Of a stretch of DNA of 64,000 bases, positions 43,986 through 52,993 are shown in pieces. Origin of the DNA: G965202915 sp965205955 (lineage in GTDB: Bacteria > Pseudomonadota > Gammaproteobacteria > Eutrophobiales > Eutrophobiaceae); NCBI GenBank assembly GCA_965205955.1, contig OZ242192.1, forward strand, positions 1,674,001 to 1,738,000, in the 5' to 3' direction. The position numbers and the translations under genes are program-made. How positions within the stretch are numbered: the stretch's first letter is position 1; each line of letters begins with the position of its first letter. A model generated the notes under the pieces. It ran no database searches, was not told the origin of the DNA, and worked only from the letters and a program-made list of their open reading frames with translations.

Positions 43986-45357
43986 TGCGGCTGATCGCTC
44001 CCTCATCAAAGAATTTCAAAATAGCGGACACCTTGTCAAAGCATTCCTTATATTCCGCCTCCGGACATGAATCACTCACCAGGCCGCCGCCCGCCCAGCA
44101 ATATATCTTGTCCCGGTAACGCACCAGGGTTCGAATAGCGATATTGGTATCCATATTACCGTCAAAGCCGATATAGCCCAGCGCCCCCGCATACACCGAT
44201 CTGCGGTGCGGTTCCAATTCCTCGATAATTTGCATTGCGCGCAGTTTGGGCGCACCGGTTATCGACCCGCCCGGGAAGCCCCCGCGCAACAACTCAAGGA
44301 CGTGCCTGTCCCGCTGCAAATAACCGGTAACCGTACTGACCAGATGATGGACCGAGGTATGACTTTCCAGTGCAAACAAACTTGGCACGTTCACGGAACC
44401 GAATTCACAGTTTTTACTGATATCATTGCGCAACAGATCAACAATCATTAAATTTTCCGCCCGGTCCTTCTTACTTTCCAGCAGGGAAACCGCCAGCGCC
44501 TTATCCTCATAAGCGAACGCCGACCGTGGCCGGGTGCCCTTTATCGGTTTGGTCTGCACCAGCCTGTTCCTTGACTGCAAAAATTGCTCAGGGGAAGCGC
44601 TCAGTACCGCACCCTGCGGGATGTTCATATAGGCCGAAAATGGCGCAGGATTCAACTTGCGAATTTGCGCATAGGCATCCCATGAATTGCCGGACACATC
44701 AAAACTGAAACGCTGTGCCAAATTGACCTGGTAACAATCCCCGGCCTCGATATATTGCCGCACCCTGTCAAAAGCCCTCCCGTACTCAGTCTGGCTCATA
44801 TTGGCCTGCATACCGGACTTGATCTCGAATACCCCGTCATGCTTTGGGAGCTCAGCCGAAAATTTATCCTGCAGCATCCGCCACTTCTCCTCTGTCATCG
44901 CATCCCTGCCGAATCCGGTCAGCCAGCTTTGACGCTGGTGGTGATCGATTACCACCGCCCAGTCATAAATACCGACCGCCATATCGGGAAGCGCAATATC
45001 ATGCTCGGCAATTTCAGGAAGCGATTCGATACGCCGCCCCAGATCATAGGAAAAATACCCGATTGCCCCGCCGCAAAAAGGCAGACCGGTTACATTGCTC
45101 TCCGGTTTTCCAAGATAGCTCTGCAACAATTCAAAGGGATCATCATAGGAAATAATTTCATCAGTTTGAGTAGTTACCCTGGATTCTCTGGCAAATGACT
45201 CAATGGTAATAAAAGGCTCGCAAGCAATGATGTCATACCGTCCGAGGTCAATGCAGGGATAGCCGCTATCCAGAAAAATACTCCAGGGTTGATTGGCCAC
45301 GGCCGTGAACAATTCCGCCGAATCACGTTTATATGGCAACTCCGAAAGCATAATCAT
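43972..45357 (-). CDS. pabB: Aminodeoxychorismate synthase component I
   Basis: Converts chorismate with ammonia to 4-amino-4-deoxychorismate, precursor of p-aminobenzoate. The chorismate-binding fold ends with the usual ELEPHRRSVYAGALGYIGFDG and NIAIRTLV...WAGGGLVSDS. The PIKGTRPR motif with the active-site Lys identifies the PabB rather than anthranilate-synthase line. H4MPT synthesis also starts from p-aminobenzoate, which explains the location between MfnE- and MfnF-like genes. The ATG at 45357 overlaps the mfnF-like end by 4 bp. Confidence 0.92.
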   Translation of the reverse strand: MIMLSELPYKRDSAELFTAVANQPWSIFLDSGYPCIDLGRYDIIACEPFITIESFARESRVTTQTDEIISYDDPFELLQSYLGKPESNVTGLPFCGGAIGYFSYDLGRRIESLPEIAEHDIALPDMAVGIYDWAVVIDHHQRQSWLTGFGRDAMTEEKWRMLQDKFSAELPKHDGVFEIKSGMQANMSQTEYGRAFDRVRQYIEAGDCYQVNLAQRFSFDVSGNSWDAYAQIRKLNPAPFSAYMNIPQGAVLSASPEQFLQSRNRLVQTKPIKGTRPRSAFAYEDKALAVSLLESKKDRAENLMIVDLLRNDISKNCEFGSVNVPSLFALESHTSVHHLVSTVTGYLQRDRHVLELLRGGFPGGSITGAPKLRAMQIIEELEPHRRSVYAGALGYIGFDGNMDTNIAIRTLVRYRDKIYCWAGGGLVSDSCPEAEYKECFDKVSAILKFFDEGAISRNVGN

Positions 45358-46391
45358 GCCGAATTGTCCCTGGCCAAATGCGCAACGGCAACGGCCGGCG
45401 CACACAGACAGGCCGACTCTTGCAGGCCGGATGCGCCCTTGACAAATTCAGCAAAATCCCGGTAAGGCAATTGCATACGCCGTGCCAGTCTTTTGATCAG
45501 AAATCGGCCGCATCCGGCGCCCACTATAACGCTATTCACCAACTCAGGCCGGCATGACAGAATACGAAACAAGCCCTTCGATATTTTCTGCAACTGCCGC
45601 TCTGACAAATAGCGGGCCAGTACTATCCATGCCCGCCTGTCCGTAGTATCGCCGCAATCCCGTCCCAACATTCTGGCAAGACGCCGCACACTGCCGACTA
45701 TACTCTTCTCCCCTGCATCTGCGGCTGAAAGCAAATCATCCCGCTCATCCAATTCTCCGGTAACCCTGTATATATCGGCAGATGTTGCGAAATGCTCGGC
45801 TGCCAGAGTTTGCCATGTGCCCGCAAAAGGCGCCGAATCAGTGATCGCCATCACAGGAGTCCGGATTATGCCGGTATAGAGCAGTTCATCATTCTGCAAT
45901 CGTTCCTGGTCACTATATCCGCGATTGGTAATTTTCCCGCAATGGAATCCGGTAATATCTGTGGTAGTGCTGCCTGCATCTATCAACAAACCAGCCTCCA
46001 GTTGATTGGCAACATATTGTGCCGCGGCATGCCAATTGGCGGAGGCAATATCACTAAAATACTCATGCGCCCTGCCTGCCTCAACCAGGCCGTTTCTGCC
46101 TGCATAGACCAATAACTCTTTACCGAATCTATTCTGAAAGGTATTGATTACCTTTGCCATACCCTCATTGCGATTTTCAAATATATCCGCCAACTCCGCA
46201 GTCATCGTAACCGCGTGCAGCGCATTGGAAATACCCAGACTGGCGCAAGCCTCGGCAAGCGCCGATTCCAGCTTGCCGTATCCCTGCCATATTGGCGCGG
46301 CAAACTGTGCCGCCATATCTATTTGGCCGTTACCGCTCAGACGCGCCACCTTCAAATGTGCCCCGCCCGCATCCCAACCTATATAATTCAT
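45354..46391 (-). CDS. H4MPT-linked C1 transfer protein, MfnF-like (hydantoinase fold)
   Basis: An ASKHA-fold protein of the hydantoinase/oxoprolinase group found in bacterial H4MPT clusters. Phosphate loops are GWDAGGAHLK at the start and LLIDAGSTTTDITGF near residue 130; VIVGAGCGRFLIKRLA lies near the end. The archaeal MfnF couples phosphorylated aminomethylfuran to glutamyl-tyramine in methanofuran synthesis, and this homologue probably does the same for the bacterial methylofuran. Start ATG at 46391 gives the conserved opening NYIGWDAGG. Confidence 0.85.
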   Translation of the reverse strand: MNYIGWDAGGAHLKVARLSGNGQIDMAAQFAAPIWQGYGKLESALAEACASLGISNALHAVTMTAELADIFENRNEGMAKVINTFQNRFGKELLVYAGRNGLVEAGRAHEYFSDIASANWHAAAQYVANQLEAGLLIDAGSTTTDITGFHCGKITNRGYSDQERLQNDELLYTGIIRTPVMAITDSAPFAGTWQTLAAEHFATSADIYRVTGELDERDDLLSAADAGEKSIVGSVRRLARMLGRDCGDTTDRRAWIVLARYLSERQLQKISKGLFRILSCRPELVNSVIVGAGCGRFLIKRLARRMQLPYRDFAEFVKGASGLQESACLCAPAVAVAHLARDNSA

Positions 46392-46398
46392 ATCCCTG

Positions 46399-47385
46399 TC
46401 ACTGATCCGGCAAGCCGATACGGATTGGCCGCGCCCCGGACGGAATAACCGGCAGAGCTTGACCGGCAAACATATCCAGCATTATGCCGCTGATACTCCT
46501 CCCCAGCGAACGCGACAAGCCGAAAAATGCGGTAGTAATCCGGGGGTTGATTTCAACGATTCTTGTCTCTTTTGCAGTAATAATCATATCTATACCCACA
46601 AAACCGTTCAGCCCGCCCACTGTTTTCACAATCTGCCGCACAATCGGATAATATATTTCACGCTCTTTGGCAAAGGCATTGATTTCGAGTCCGGCTAAAC
46701 GCAAACGATGATCCTTTTCTTCGATATTCTGACGGTTGCAGGCAAGTATGCTAAATTCGTCATTATAAATCAGAATAGACAGACTTGCCGCAATGCCGGG
46801 AACATAAGGCTGGACTATATATGCAGACGGGTTTTCGCATGTCTGGCTAAATTTTTCAACCTGCTGCCGGGTATAAAAATGATAGCACTGCTCGCAACCG
46901 GCCCCGACATCCGGTTTTACAATCCAGCCCGTTTTAGAAGAGGGAACCCCATCGATCAACCAGCCCGTTGTAATACCCGGTATACTCCTGTCGGCGAGCG
47001 CACCGGCAAAATGCAGCTTGCTCGAGCACTGATGAACCGCCGCCGCCGTTGAGCCGAGCGCCTCGCATGCAGTCTCTTGTGCCAGCTCAGTCAAACGATA
47101 TAACGCGCCGTTTGTTTCCGGAGCTATCGGCCAGAAATAGGCACACTCATCCAGGCATTTTCTCCAGATTTGCCACACATCCTCCCCGGCATCAATGGCA
47201 CGGCTGTTTGTCGCGGGCGCCTCGATCCGATTATCATGCGTCAACAATAACTCAACATTCCGCAACCCGGTTAATTCCCCGACCAGGGTTTGCAACATCA
47301 GCCGGCCCTCTTGCGCCAATGAAGTTGGCAGTGGCAGCATACGCATGCCGCCAGCCGTGATAAACTCACAGACAAAATGCTTCAT
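46399..47385 (-). CDS. ATP-grasp ligase, MfnD-like
   Basis: The 328 residues match the ATP-grasp family of tyramine/tyrosine-L-glutamate ligases in methanofuran biosynthesis. Visible are the N-terminal CEFITAGGMRMLPLP (CEYVTGGG-like opening), the central WIVKPDVGAGCEQCYHF with the ATP-binding Lys, and the metal site IVEINPRITTAFFGLSRS. It lies 7 bp upstream of the mfnF-like gene and diverges from the hisA-like gene, with only 11 bp between the two start codons. Confidence 0.85.
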   Translation of the reverse strand: MKHFVCEFITAGGMRMLPLPTSLAQEGRLMLQTLVGELTGLRNVELLLTHDNRIEAPATNSRAIDAGEDVWQIWRKCLDECAYFWPIAPETNGALYRLTELAQETACEALGSTAAAVHQCSSKLHFAGALADRSIPGITTGWLIDGVPSSKTGWIVKPDVGAGCEQCYHFYTRQQVEKFSQTCENPSAYIVQPYVPGIAASLSILIYNDEFSILACNRQNIEEKDHRLRLAGLEINAFAKEREIYYPIVRQIVKTVGGLNGFVGIDMIITAKETRIVEINPRITTAFFGLSRSLGRSISGIMLDMFAGQALPVIPSGARPIRIGLPDQ

Positions 47386-47396
47386 GATAAGCGCTT

Positions 47397-48107
47397 ATGC
47401 AAATAATTCCGGCTATTGACCTGTTGGACGGTCAGGTAGTACACGCACACCCCGGTGCACGCAAGGATTACCTGCCTGTTCGGTCATATCTGACGAAAAG
47501 CACGGCGCCGGACGCAATGATCGATGCCCTGCTCGATGTATACCCTTTTGAAACGATTTATCTTGCCGATCTCGATGCTATTGACAAGCCAGGATCGGAT
47601 AAAAATAAACCCTTGATTGATAACCTTTTCACCGAATACCCCAGAATAAAATTCTGGCTTGATGCCGGAGTCAGCCCTGCCCATTCCTTTCCGGACTATG
47701 CCAACGGCGCTTCCTGTCTGCCCGTATATGGCACGGAAAACAAACTGAAAACACCAGAGTTTGAAAATATGGGCGCTGATTTTCCTGAAATGATCCTGTC
47801 CCTTGACTTCAATGCCGCCGAATTGATAGACAACACCGATATTTTACACAACCCGGCATATTGGCCCGCCAATATCATTGTCATGTCGCTGGACAAGGTA
47901 GGCTCCGGCTCAGGCCCCGATATTGCCGTATTGAATCAAGTAAAAAACAGGGCCGGAAACAGAAAAATATTTGCGGCCGGAGGGATCCGTAACAAACAGG
48001 ATATGCGCAAACTGCATAAAAACGGCATCCATGGAGGATTGCTCGCAACCGCTCTGCACAACGGCACTCTTAACAAATCCGATCTCCTTGAGATTTCCGC
48101 ATGGTAA
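47397..48107 (+). CDS. HisA/HisF-like protein of the H4MPT cluster
   Basis: A 236-residue TIM-barrel protein with the HisA-type opening QIIPAIDLLDGQVVHAHPG and a C-terminal phosphate site FAAGGIRNKQDM...GGLLATALHNG. It lacks the gene context of histidine synthesis, and homologues lie in the H4MPT clusters of methylotrophs. Its reaction is unknown. It may act on an aminopentitol or phosphoribosyl intermediate of H4MPT synthesis; that is inference. Its start codon is only 11 bp from the divergent mfnD-like start, so the two promoters must overlap the opposite genes. Confidence 0.8.
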   Translation: MQIIPAIDLLDGQVVHAHPGARKDYLPVRSYLTKSTAPDAMIDALLDVYPFETIYLADLDAIDKPGSDKNKPLIDNLFTEYPRIKFWLDAGVSPAHSFPDYANGASCLPVYGTENKLKTPEFENMGADFPEMILSLDFNAAELIDNTDILHNPAYWPANIIVMSLDKVGSGSGPDIAVLNQVKNRAGNRKIFAAGGIRNKQDMRKLHKNGIHGGLLATALHNGTLNKSDLLEISAW

Positions 48108-48187
48108 TCCATAAAATACAAATGCCCCGTTTCCGAGGCATTATGCATATGCCGGATGAAACCGGCGGTACGGTTCGGATCCCCTGC

Positions 48188-48700
48188 TTATGAATGCGCT
48201 GCGTACGGATGCGCGGAAGAACCCCGGTTTTTCAACACTTCGGCGGCCTTCGGCTCGCGGGCAATCGCACGCTTGATAGATTGTTTGGTCGCCTCATAAT
48301 TATAATCCTGGATTTTGGCATTATCTTCCGCCTGCCAGTGAATAAAGACCCCCACACTGATAAACACATCATCTGCCTCATCAGCCGGAATCGTGCCATC
48401 TTCCACACAATCCATTACCGCCATAGCCACGGCACGCTGGGCCGGGCCGAACATCTGCACCGCCTGCTTTGATCCCTTGATCGTCACCTTGTTAAAAAGG
48501 ATCGTATTCGGTTTACAGGCCAGGTTTGGTGATACCACGGCCAGCAAGGTGCTGAAGCCATCCTTGTTATTGGTCAATGCGTTGCAGAATGAAGTTTCCG
48601 CCGGACTGCCACGCGGACCGATAATCAGATCAATATGAGCTACCTCATTACCGTCGCCAACCAGCGACTCGCCTATCAATACTCTGTCAATAACCGCCAT
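48188..48700 (-). CDS. fae: Formaldehyde-activating enzyme
   Basis: Condenses formaldehyde with tetrahydromethanopterin to methylene-H4MPT, the first step of the formaldehyde oxidation pathway in methylotrophs. The 170 residues contain GESLVGDGNEVAHIDLIIGP with the catalytic His22 and KPNTILFNKVTIKG, plus a C-terminal HWQAEDNAKIQDYNYEATK. The ATG at 48700 follows GGGAGGAGAT at ideal distance; the upstream extension to 48751 is not conserved. It is the key marker of a C1-oxidising lifestyle in this window. Confidence 0.97.
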   Translation of the reverse strand: MAVIDRVLIGESLVGDGNEVAHIDLIIGPRGSPAETSFCNALTNNKDGFSTLLAVVSPNLACKPNTILFNKVTIKGSKQAVQMFGPAQRAVAMAVMDCVEDGTIPADEADDVFISVGVFIHWQAEDNAKIQDYNYEATKQSIKRAIAREPKAAEVLKNRGSSAHPYAAHS

Positions 48701-48875
48701 TTTACTATCTCCTCCCGTTAAAAAATCAATAAAGTTTTTAAAAATTGACATTCTTATTCGTCCTTATTTATCCAATGCGTTAAAGTAAAAAATCCCAGAA
48801 TACAACAGCGTACTTGCTGTTTGGTACTACATCCAATAACTATGCGCATACATCCAATCACGCATGATACAATTT

Positions 48876-49724
48876 TTATCCCCCAAACAACAGCCTGTAT
48901 ACCAATACACTTGCTACAGTCAGATCCGCCGAGGTACCCGGATTTATATTCTTCTTCTTCAAATCCCTGTCATAATCCATCAACTCATCCCTCATTGTAT
49001 CAGGCTCGGCAATCCGTGTGAACCTGTCGGCAATCGGTGTTGCCGTTGTCCTTACATACTCCGCCGTTTGCACACCAAACTTTCTGCGAATATGCGAATC
49101 CTGCAAGCTCGACATAAACACAAGGTAACAAGCGACAGTCGCCCATTCTACACTATTCCAACAATTAACAAAATATTTAATGTTGTTAAAACCGGTCGAC
49201 ACAACATCCTCAAATCCATGCACATACTGAGCGGCAATATAATCCCGCTCACTTGCCGCCCGCATCGCTTCGATCAAACCGCAATCCGGCCGCTCCCCCA
49301 CATCGTGCCTGTCCGCATGTCCCAATCCCCCCGGGTTTGCAAGACGGATCGCATTGAACACATCTTCCGTATCGGCCCGGTCTATTTCCCTCAACACCTT
49401 GGATAAACCCTGACGCAAGCCATATATCCCGTCAGGCTGAATATCCTCAACCGCCCGAATAATCGGCACGAACAACAACAACATACCCAGATTGGTATTA
49501 TACCCCACTTCAGTCATCGTATCATGCACCGCATCCAGGATCCGCCTGCCGAACCGAGTAGTACGCTCGCACAATATCGGCGTACATATCTCCGCACTCC
49601 TGATAAAATCCCTGCTGCTCATATCATGCCCGTCGGCATAAACACTGACATTACCCGGCTTCAATGCATACACATCATCGAGAAAGCTGGCCTGCACTGC
49701 CCGGTAAATATCAGCAGTCTCCAC
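48876..49724 (-). CDS. CitG/MdcB-like protein of the H4MPT cluster
   Basis: Related to triphosphoribosyl-dephospho-CoA synthases, which attach a phosphoribosyl group to dephospho-CoA. The 282 residues show YALKPGNVSVYADGHDMSS, TNLGMLLLFVPI and ANPGGLGHADRHDV, motifs of the family. No citrate or malonate lyase genes are present; homologues belong to the conserved set of uncharacterised genes needed for bacterial H4MPT synthesis, where a phosphoribosyl transfer step also occurs. The start is GTG at 49724, preceded by GGAG. It is between the RimK-like gene and fae on the same strand. Confidence 0.82.
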   Translation of the reverse strand: METADIYRAVQASFLDDVYALKPGNVSVYADGHDMSSRDFIRSAEICTPILCERTTRFGRRILDAVHDTMTEVGYNTNLGMLLLFVPIIRAVEDIQPDGIYGLRQGLSKVLREIDRADTEDVFNAIRLANPGGLGHADRHDVGERPDCGLIEAMRAASERDYIAAQYVHGFEDVVSTGFNNIKYFVNCWNSVEWATVACYLVFMSSLQDSHIRRKFGVQTAEYVRTTATPIADRFTRIAEPDTMRDELMDYDRDLKKKNINPGTSADLTVASVLVYRLLFGG

Positions 49725-49749
49725 AATCTCCGCCGCTCAGAGGATAAAA

Positions 49750-50655
49750 TCAGGCAAGACAGTTGCCCTGCCTTAGCCGGCGGACAAAAGAATCGATCAA
49801 ACAATCGGCGATATTGAAACCGGTCACCGCCTGCAACCCATACCAGGCCGGTATACTATTGACCTCAAGCACATGCAGGCTACCGTCCGCATCCGGCAGC
49901 AGATCAACGCCGGCATAATCAATATCCAGAAGCGCCACCGCACTTTCAGCCAGATCCGCCATCTGCCCGTCCAACACAATTTTCTCACACACCGCTCCCT
50001 GTGCCCGATTGGTCAGCCAGTTATCGGCCGTTCGTTTCATCGCCGCCCTGGCCTTGCCGTCTACCACCAAAACCCGAATATCGAAGCAATCGCCATCCGG
50101 CCGCCCGATAAACTCCTGCAAATAATACACACCGGCAAAACTCTCATCCCGGACAAGACCCGTTTCCCGGTTCACCAAATGCAGCCCCACCCCCTGGGAA
50201 CCAAACAACGGTTTCTGCACCAGGCTACGTTCACCACCGGTTTCCCGCCGCAAAATCGCCCCGGCCTGCTCAGCCGATTCACATATCCAGGTCCTGGGGG
50301 TAGGCAAACCGCCCCGCGCAAGCATCAAGCTGGTCAGAGCCTTATCAACCGTCCGCTCTATCGCGCGCGGATCATTATAAACCACGATACCGCTCTGTTT
50401 TAGTCCATGCAGCACATTCAAGCGGAAGATCACCTGCTCCAGCGTTCCGCCCGGAACCCCCCGGACAAACAAGCCCGCAGGCGGCGCCTTATCAAAACCC
50501 GGCAGCGTCAGATCATTCCCGGCGCCATTTATCCGGATCTGACAATCCATCAAAGAAACATAATGACTGCCGAGATTACAACGCTCCAGCGCCAACGCAA
50601 GTTGCCGCCCATGCCAGCCCGGATCATCGGTAACAATTGCAACACTATCGCCCAC
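49750..50655 (-). CDS. RimK-type ATP-grasp glutamate ligase
   Basis: ATP-grasp ligase of the RimK/MptN group that probably adds glutamate to the H4MPT side chain. Family landmarks are YNDPRAIERTVDKALTSLM, LVQKPLFGSQGVGLHLV with the nucleotide-binding Lys and glycine loop, and LHVLEVNSIPAWYGLQ with the Mg site (N...). I chose GTG at 50655 (AGGGG 5 nt upstream, 301 residues); a TTG at 50676 inside the mch end would overlap that gene. It directly follows mch. Confidence 0.82.
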   Translation of the reverse strand: MGDSVAIVTDDPGWHGRQLALALERCNLGSHYVSLMDCQIRINGAGNDLTLPGFDKAPPAGLFVRGVPGGTLEQVIFRLNVLHGLKQSGIVVYNDPRAIERTVDKALTSLMLARGGLPTPRTWICESAEQAGAILRRETGGERSLVQKPLFGSQGVGLHLVNRETGLVRDESFAGVYYLQEFIGRPDGDCFDIRVLVVDGKARAAMKRTADNWLTNRAQGAVCEKIVLDGQMADLAESAVALLDIDYAGVDLLPDADGSLHVLEVNSIPAWYGLQAVTGFNIADCLIDSFVRRLRQGNCLA

Positions 50656-50665
50656 CGCACCCCTT

Positions 50666-51628
50666 TCAGCCCGCAAAAGACTTCTCCAGCAAAACCCGGT
50701 CTATTTCCCCCGCCTGGAAAACCCTGCCGGTTCTGGTGGAAGTAATCACAACCCTGGCGGGACTGAAGAGCATTGGATCAATTTTGTAAAAATCATAATT
50801 GGCTTCCTTGAACACCTGGCTGAATAATTTACCGTAATCACCGGATGCGCTGCTCGGTAACTGCCCCGCCAATTCCTCGAGTTCACCCTCTTCCGCATCG
50901 ATCTGCAAATACACCTCACCGGCAAATAAAATCGCATCATTAGTACGCCCCATGCCCGTCATAAAATCCTCCGCCACCGGGCACACCGGCGCCTGCCCCT
51001 TCCCTGCCCTGATCGTGTCCAGCGGGAATCCCAGGGTGTGTATCTTGTGCAATGCAGTTTCCAGCACCCTTGCCACCACCTGTATCACACCGCATTCGCT
51101 GGTTGTAGGAGTCAAAATGAAGCTAAGCCGGTCGGCCGAAATACCGCAGCGTTCGGCAATTTCATCTGCCAATTCCACCGGCGGCAGTCTGTCGGACTCG
51201 ATAACCAGGCAAGCGCTGCTCGCCCGGTCCCGGTACTGCAACTCATCAAACAACTCCTCGTTGCTGCCTATCGCCCTTGCAGGCCCGGAGCCCAGGGCAT
51301 TAAAGCCCTCCTTGCCGCTGCCATGCCGTAAACTCCAGCCCGCATACTGGCTCCCCAGACAAGCGATCACCGGCTGTTTACTCTCCACATAAATCATTGA
51401 TGAACTGTTTGCATAGCCGTCGTATTCTTCGATCCTTGCGCTGCCCAGCCCCCCCATACATATCTCGGAAATAAGCCTTCCCGCCTCGATACTGCCGGTT
51501 GCATCGATGCCGGCATCGATGATGCGGGAGCCGTTCGCCAGCCTGGAAACAGAGACTTTTAACTCATCGGACTCAGATACCAGCCTGTCGATGATTGGAA
51601 TGACTAGCTGATTTACACTAAACATCAT
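50666..51628 (-). CDS. mch: Methenyltetrahydromethanopterin cyclohydrolase
   Basis: Hydrolyses methenyl-H4MPT to formyl-H4MPT in the oxidation of formaldehyde to formate. The 320 residues match the Mch family, with FSVNQLVIPIIDRLV at the start, MGGLGSARIEEYDG, SLRHGSGKEGFNALGSGPAR and APVCPVAEDFMTGMGRTNDA. It is the second signature enzyme of the pathway here; mtdB and fhcABCD must be elsewhere. The RimK-like gene follows immediately. Confidence 0.96.
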   Translation of the reverse strand: MMFSVNQLVIPIIDRLVSESDELKVSVSRLANGSRIIDAGIDATGSIEAGRLISEICMGGLGSARIEEYDGYANSSSMIYVESKQPVIACLGSQYAGWSLRHGSGKEGFNALGSGPARAIGSNEELFDELQYRDRASSACLVIESDRLPPVELADEIAERCGISADRLSFILTPTTSECGVIQVVARVLETALHKIHTLGFPLDTIRAGKGQAPVCPVAEDFMTGMGRTNDAILFAGEVYLQIDAEEGELEELAGQLPSSASGDYGKLFSQVFKEANYDFYKIDPMLFSPARVVITSTRTGRVFQAGEIDRVLLEKSFAG

Positions 51629-51698
51629 AGAACTCCTTGCTAAAAATCAGAGGGTAAACAGGGACTCAACTGCCTCAAGCAAACTTCGATTTGAGACT

Positions 51699-52844
51699 TT
51701 ACAACGGTTTTTCCATATATTCAATTCCGGCCGCCTGGGCGATGGGGCCGAACCGGGACCATTGATCCCGCATCATTTTTTCTCGTTGATGCAACCGGGC
51801 CAATGCTTGTGATCTATCGTTCGCCGATGCATATACAGTACAAACCGGGTCCCCGGTATAAATGCCTGTGCCTTCAACCGGTTTATTGGCGCTCCATGAC
51901 GGCCAGTCCATGTTTGCGGCAATACATATTGCATCATCGGCATACAGCACCCGCATCGCATTGTATCTTGCCGCGCCTGCAATCTGCTGTGCAGGCAGGT
52001 CCCCCCGACAAGCATCGACATGTGCCTTGAACAGCGCCTGCTTATCTTCATGCAGCACGAATGTAGCCGGCGGGCGCGGATTTATTTCCAGCAAAACCGG
52101 TTCCCCTCCCCCATTCAGGATAAAATCAGCCCCACACAAGCCGGCCAGTGACAGCCTGGGGACAAGTGCGCCAAGATAAGCATTGATGCGCCCGGATACC
52201 GATTGGCTCATCACCGGGACAGTGACAGCCCCGGAAAACAGAAACGATCCGGCTCCAGTAAAAAGTTCGTTGAATCCGATTATCTCATGCCTTTCGCCAT
52301 CGGCGATGAATAACACGCTCATTGCCCTCCCCGATATAAACTCCTGCAGATACTCACAATCGGGATCATAAGCGCCGTTTTCAGTCCATTGCCGGATATG
52401 CCCTCCCCCCATCGCGCCAATCGTTTTAATGAGGCAGGGAGCGCTAACGTCGTCAATACTTCCCGATGTCCGCGGGTGCGGTATCGACAATTCAGCCAGC
52501 AAGGTAAAAAACTCCCCGGGGCTTTTACATTCTCGTATTGTTTCCGTAGTATTGCCCAGACATGGAGCAAGAGCGGCAAGCCGGGCCAGCGCATCCGGAT
52601 TGGACTCAAAACCGCTACAGGGCAGCAATATCAGATCCTTATGCTTCCCGGATAACTGAATCACCGCATCTTCCAGTTCCCTTTGAGCAAAACCATATCC
52701 GGATTGTGGCACTCGCTGTACTGCTCTGGCACAAGCAACCGTATCTTGATCGGCAAAGCAATCAATCACATGAACCGGCATTTGGCAGCGGGCGGCGGAG
52801 ACCGCCATTGCCCGTCCGCAGTAGGCGATAACGGCTATATTCAT
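51699..52844 (-). CDS. ATP-grasp protein of the H4MPT cluster
   Basis: The 381 residues form an ATP-grasp enzyme distinct from the MfnD- and RimK-like genes. It shows a Rossmann-type opening (NIAVIAYCGRAMAVSAARCQ, then HVIDCFADQDT), ATP-binding CLIKTIGAMGGGHIR and the Mg site GEPVLLEINPRPPATFVL. Homologues are part of the conserved C1 clusters; the substrate is not known. It is first in the minus-strand run toward mch and is divergent from the type III mod gene. Confidence 0.82.
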   Translation of the reverse strand: MNIAVIAYCGRAMAVSAARCQMPVHVIDCFADQDTVACARAVQRVPQSGYGFAQRELEDAVIQLSGKHKDLILLPCSGFESNPDALARLAALAPCLGNTTETIRECKSPGEFFTLLAELSIPHPRTSGSIDDVSAPCLIKTIGAMGGGHIRQWTENGAYDPDCEYLQEFISGRAMSVLFIADGERHEIIGFNELFTGAGSFLFSGAVTVPVMSQSVSGRINAYLGALVPRLSLAGLCGADFILNGGGEPVLLEINPRPPATFVLHEDKQALFKAHVDACRGDLPAQQIAGAARYNAMRVLYADDAICIAANMDWPSWSANKPVEGTGIYTGDPVCTVYASANDRSQALARLHQREKMMRDQWSRFGPIAQAAGIEYMEKPL

Positions 52845-52900
52845 TCAATCAATATATAACATATTTTTATGTTCAACCCTTCGCCGCCTGCGCCGCACCT

Positions 52901-52918
52901 GCTACGCACTCGCGTAGC
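52901..52918 (+). other. short perfect hairpin upstream of mod
   Basis: GCTACGC and GCGTAGC form a 7-bp stem with a 4-nt loop between the divergent ATP-grasp and mod genes. There is no T run in either direction. It could be an operator or a repeat remnant. Confidence 0.4.
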
Positions 52919-52966
52919 GCCAAAGAACCAGTTTTTCCGCCTCAGCCTGGGTCTTCGTTTTGATCG

Positions 52967-52975
52967 TGGTACAAT
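52967..52975 (+). promoter_or_regulatory. possible extended -10 promoter of mod
   Basis: TGG directly before TACAAT (52970-52975) forms an extended -10 element 18 bp upstream of the mod start. The -35 is poor. GGAGA at 52983 is the ribosome-binding site. Confidence 0.35.
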
Positions 52976-52993
52976 CCACAACGGAGAAGAGCA

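Noticed and set aside
48120..48141. Inverted repeat AATGCC/GGCATT between the hisA-like gene and fae
   Set aside because: A six-bp stem with a 10-nt loop and no T run is too weak to call a terminator, although the place is suitable.
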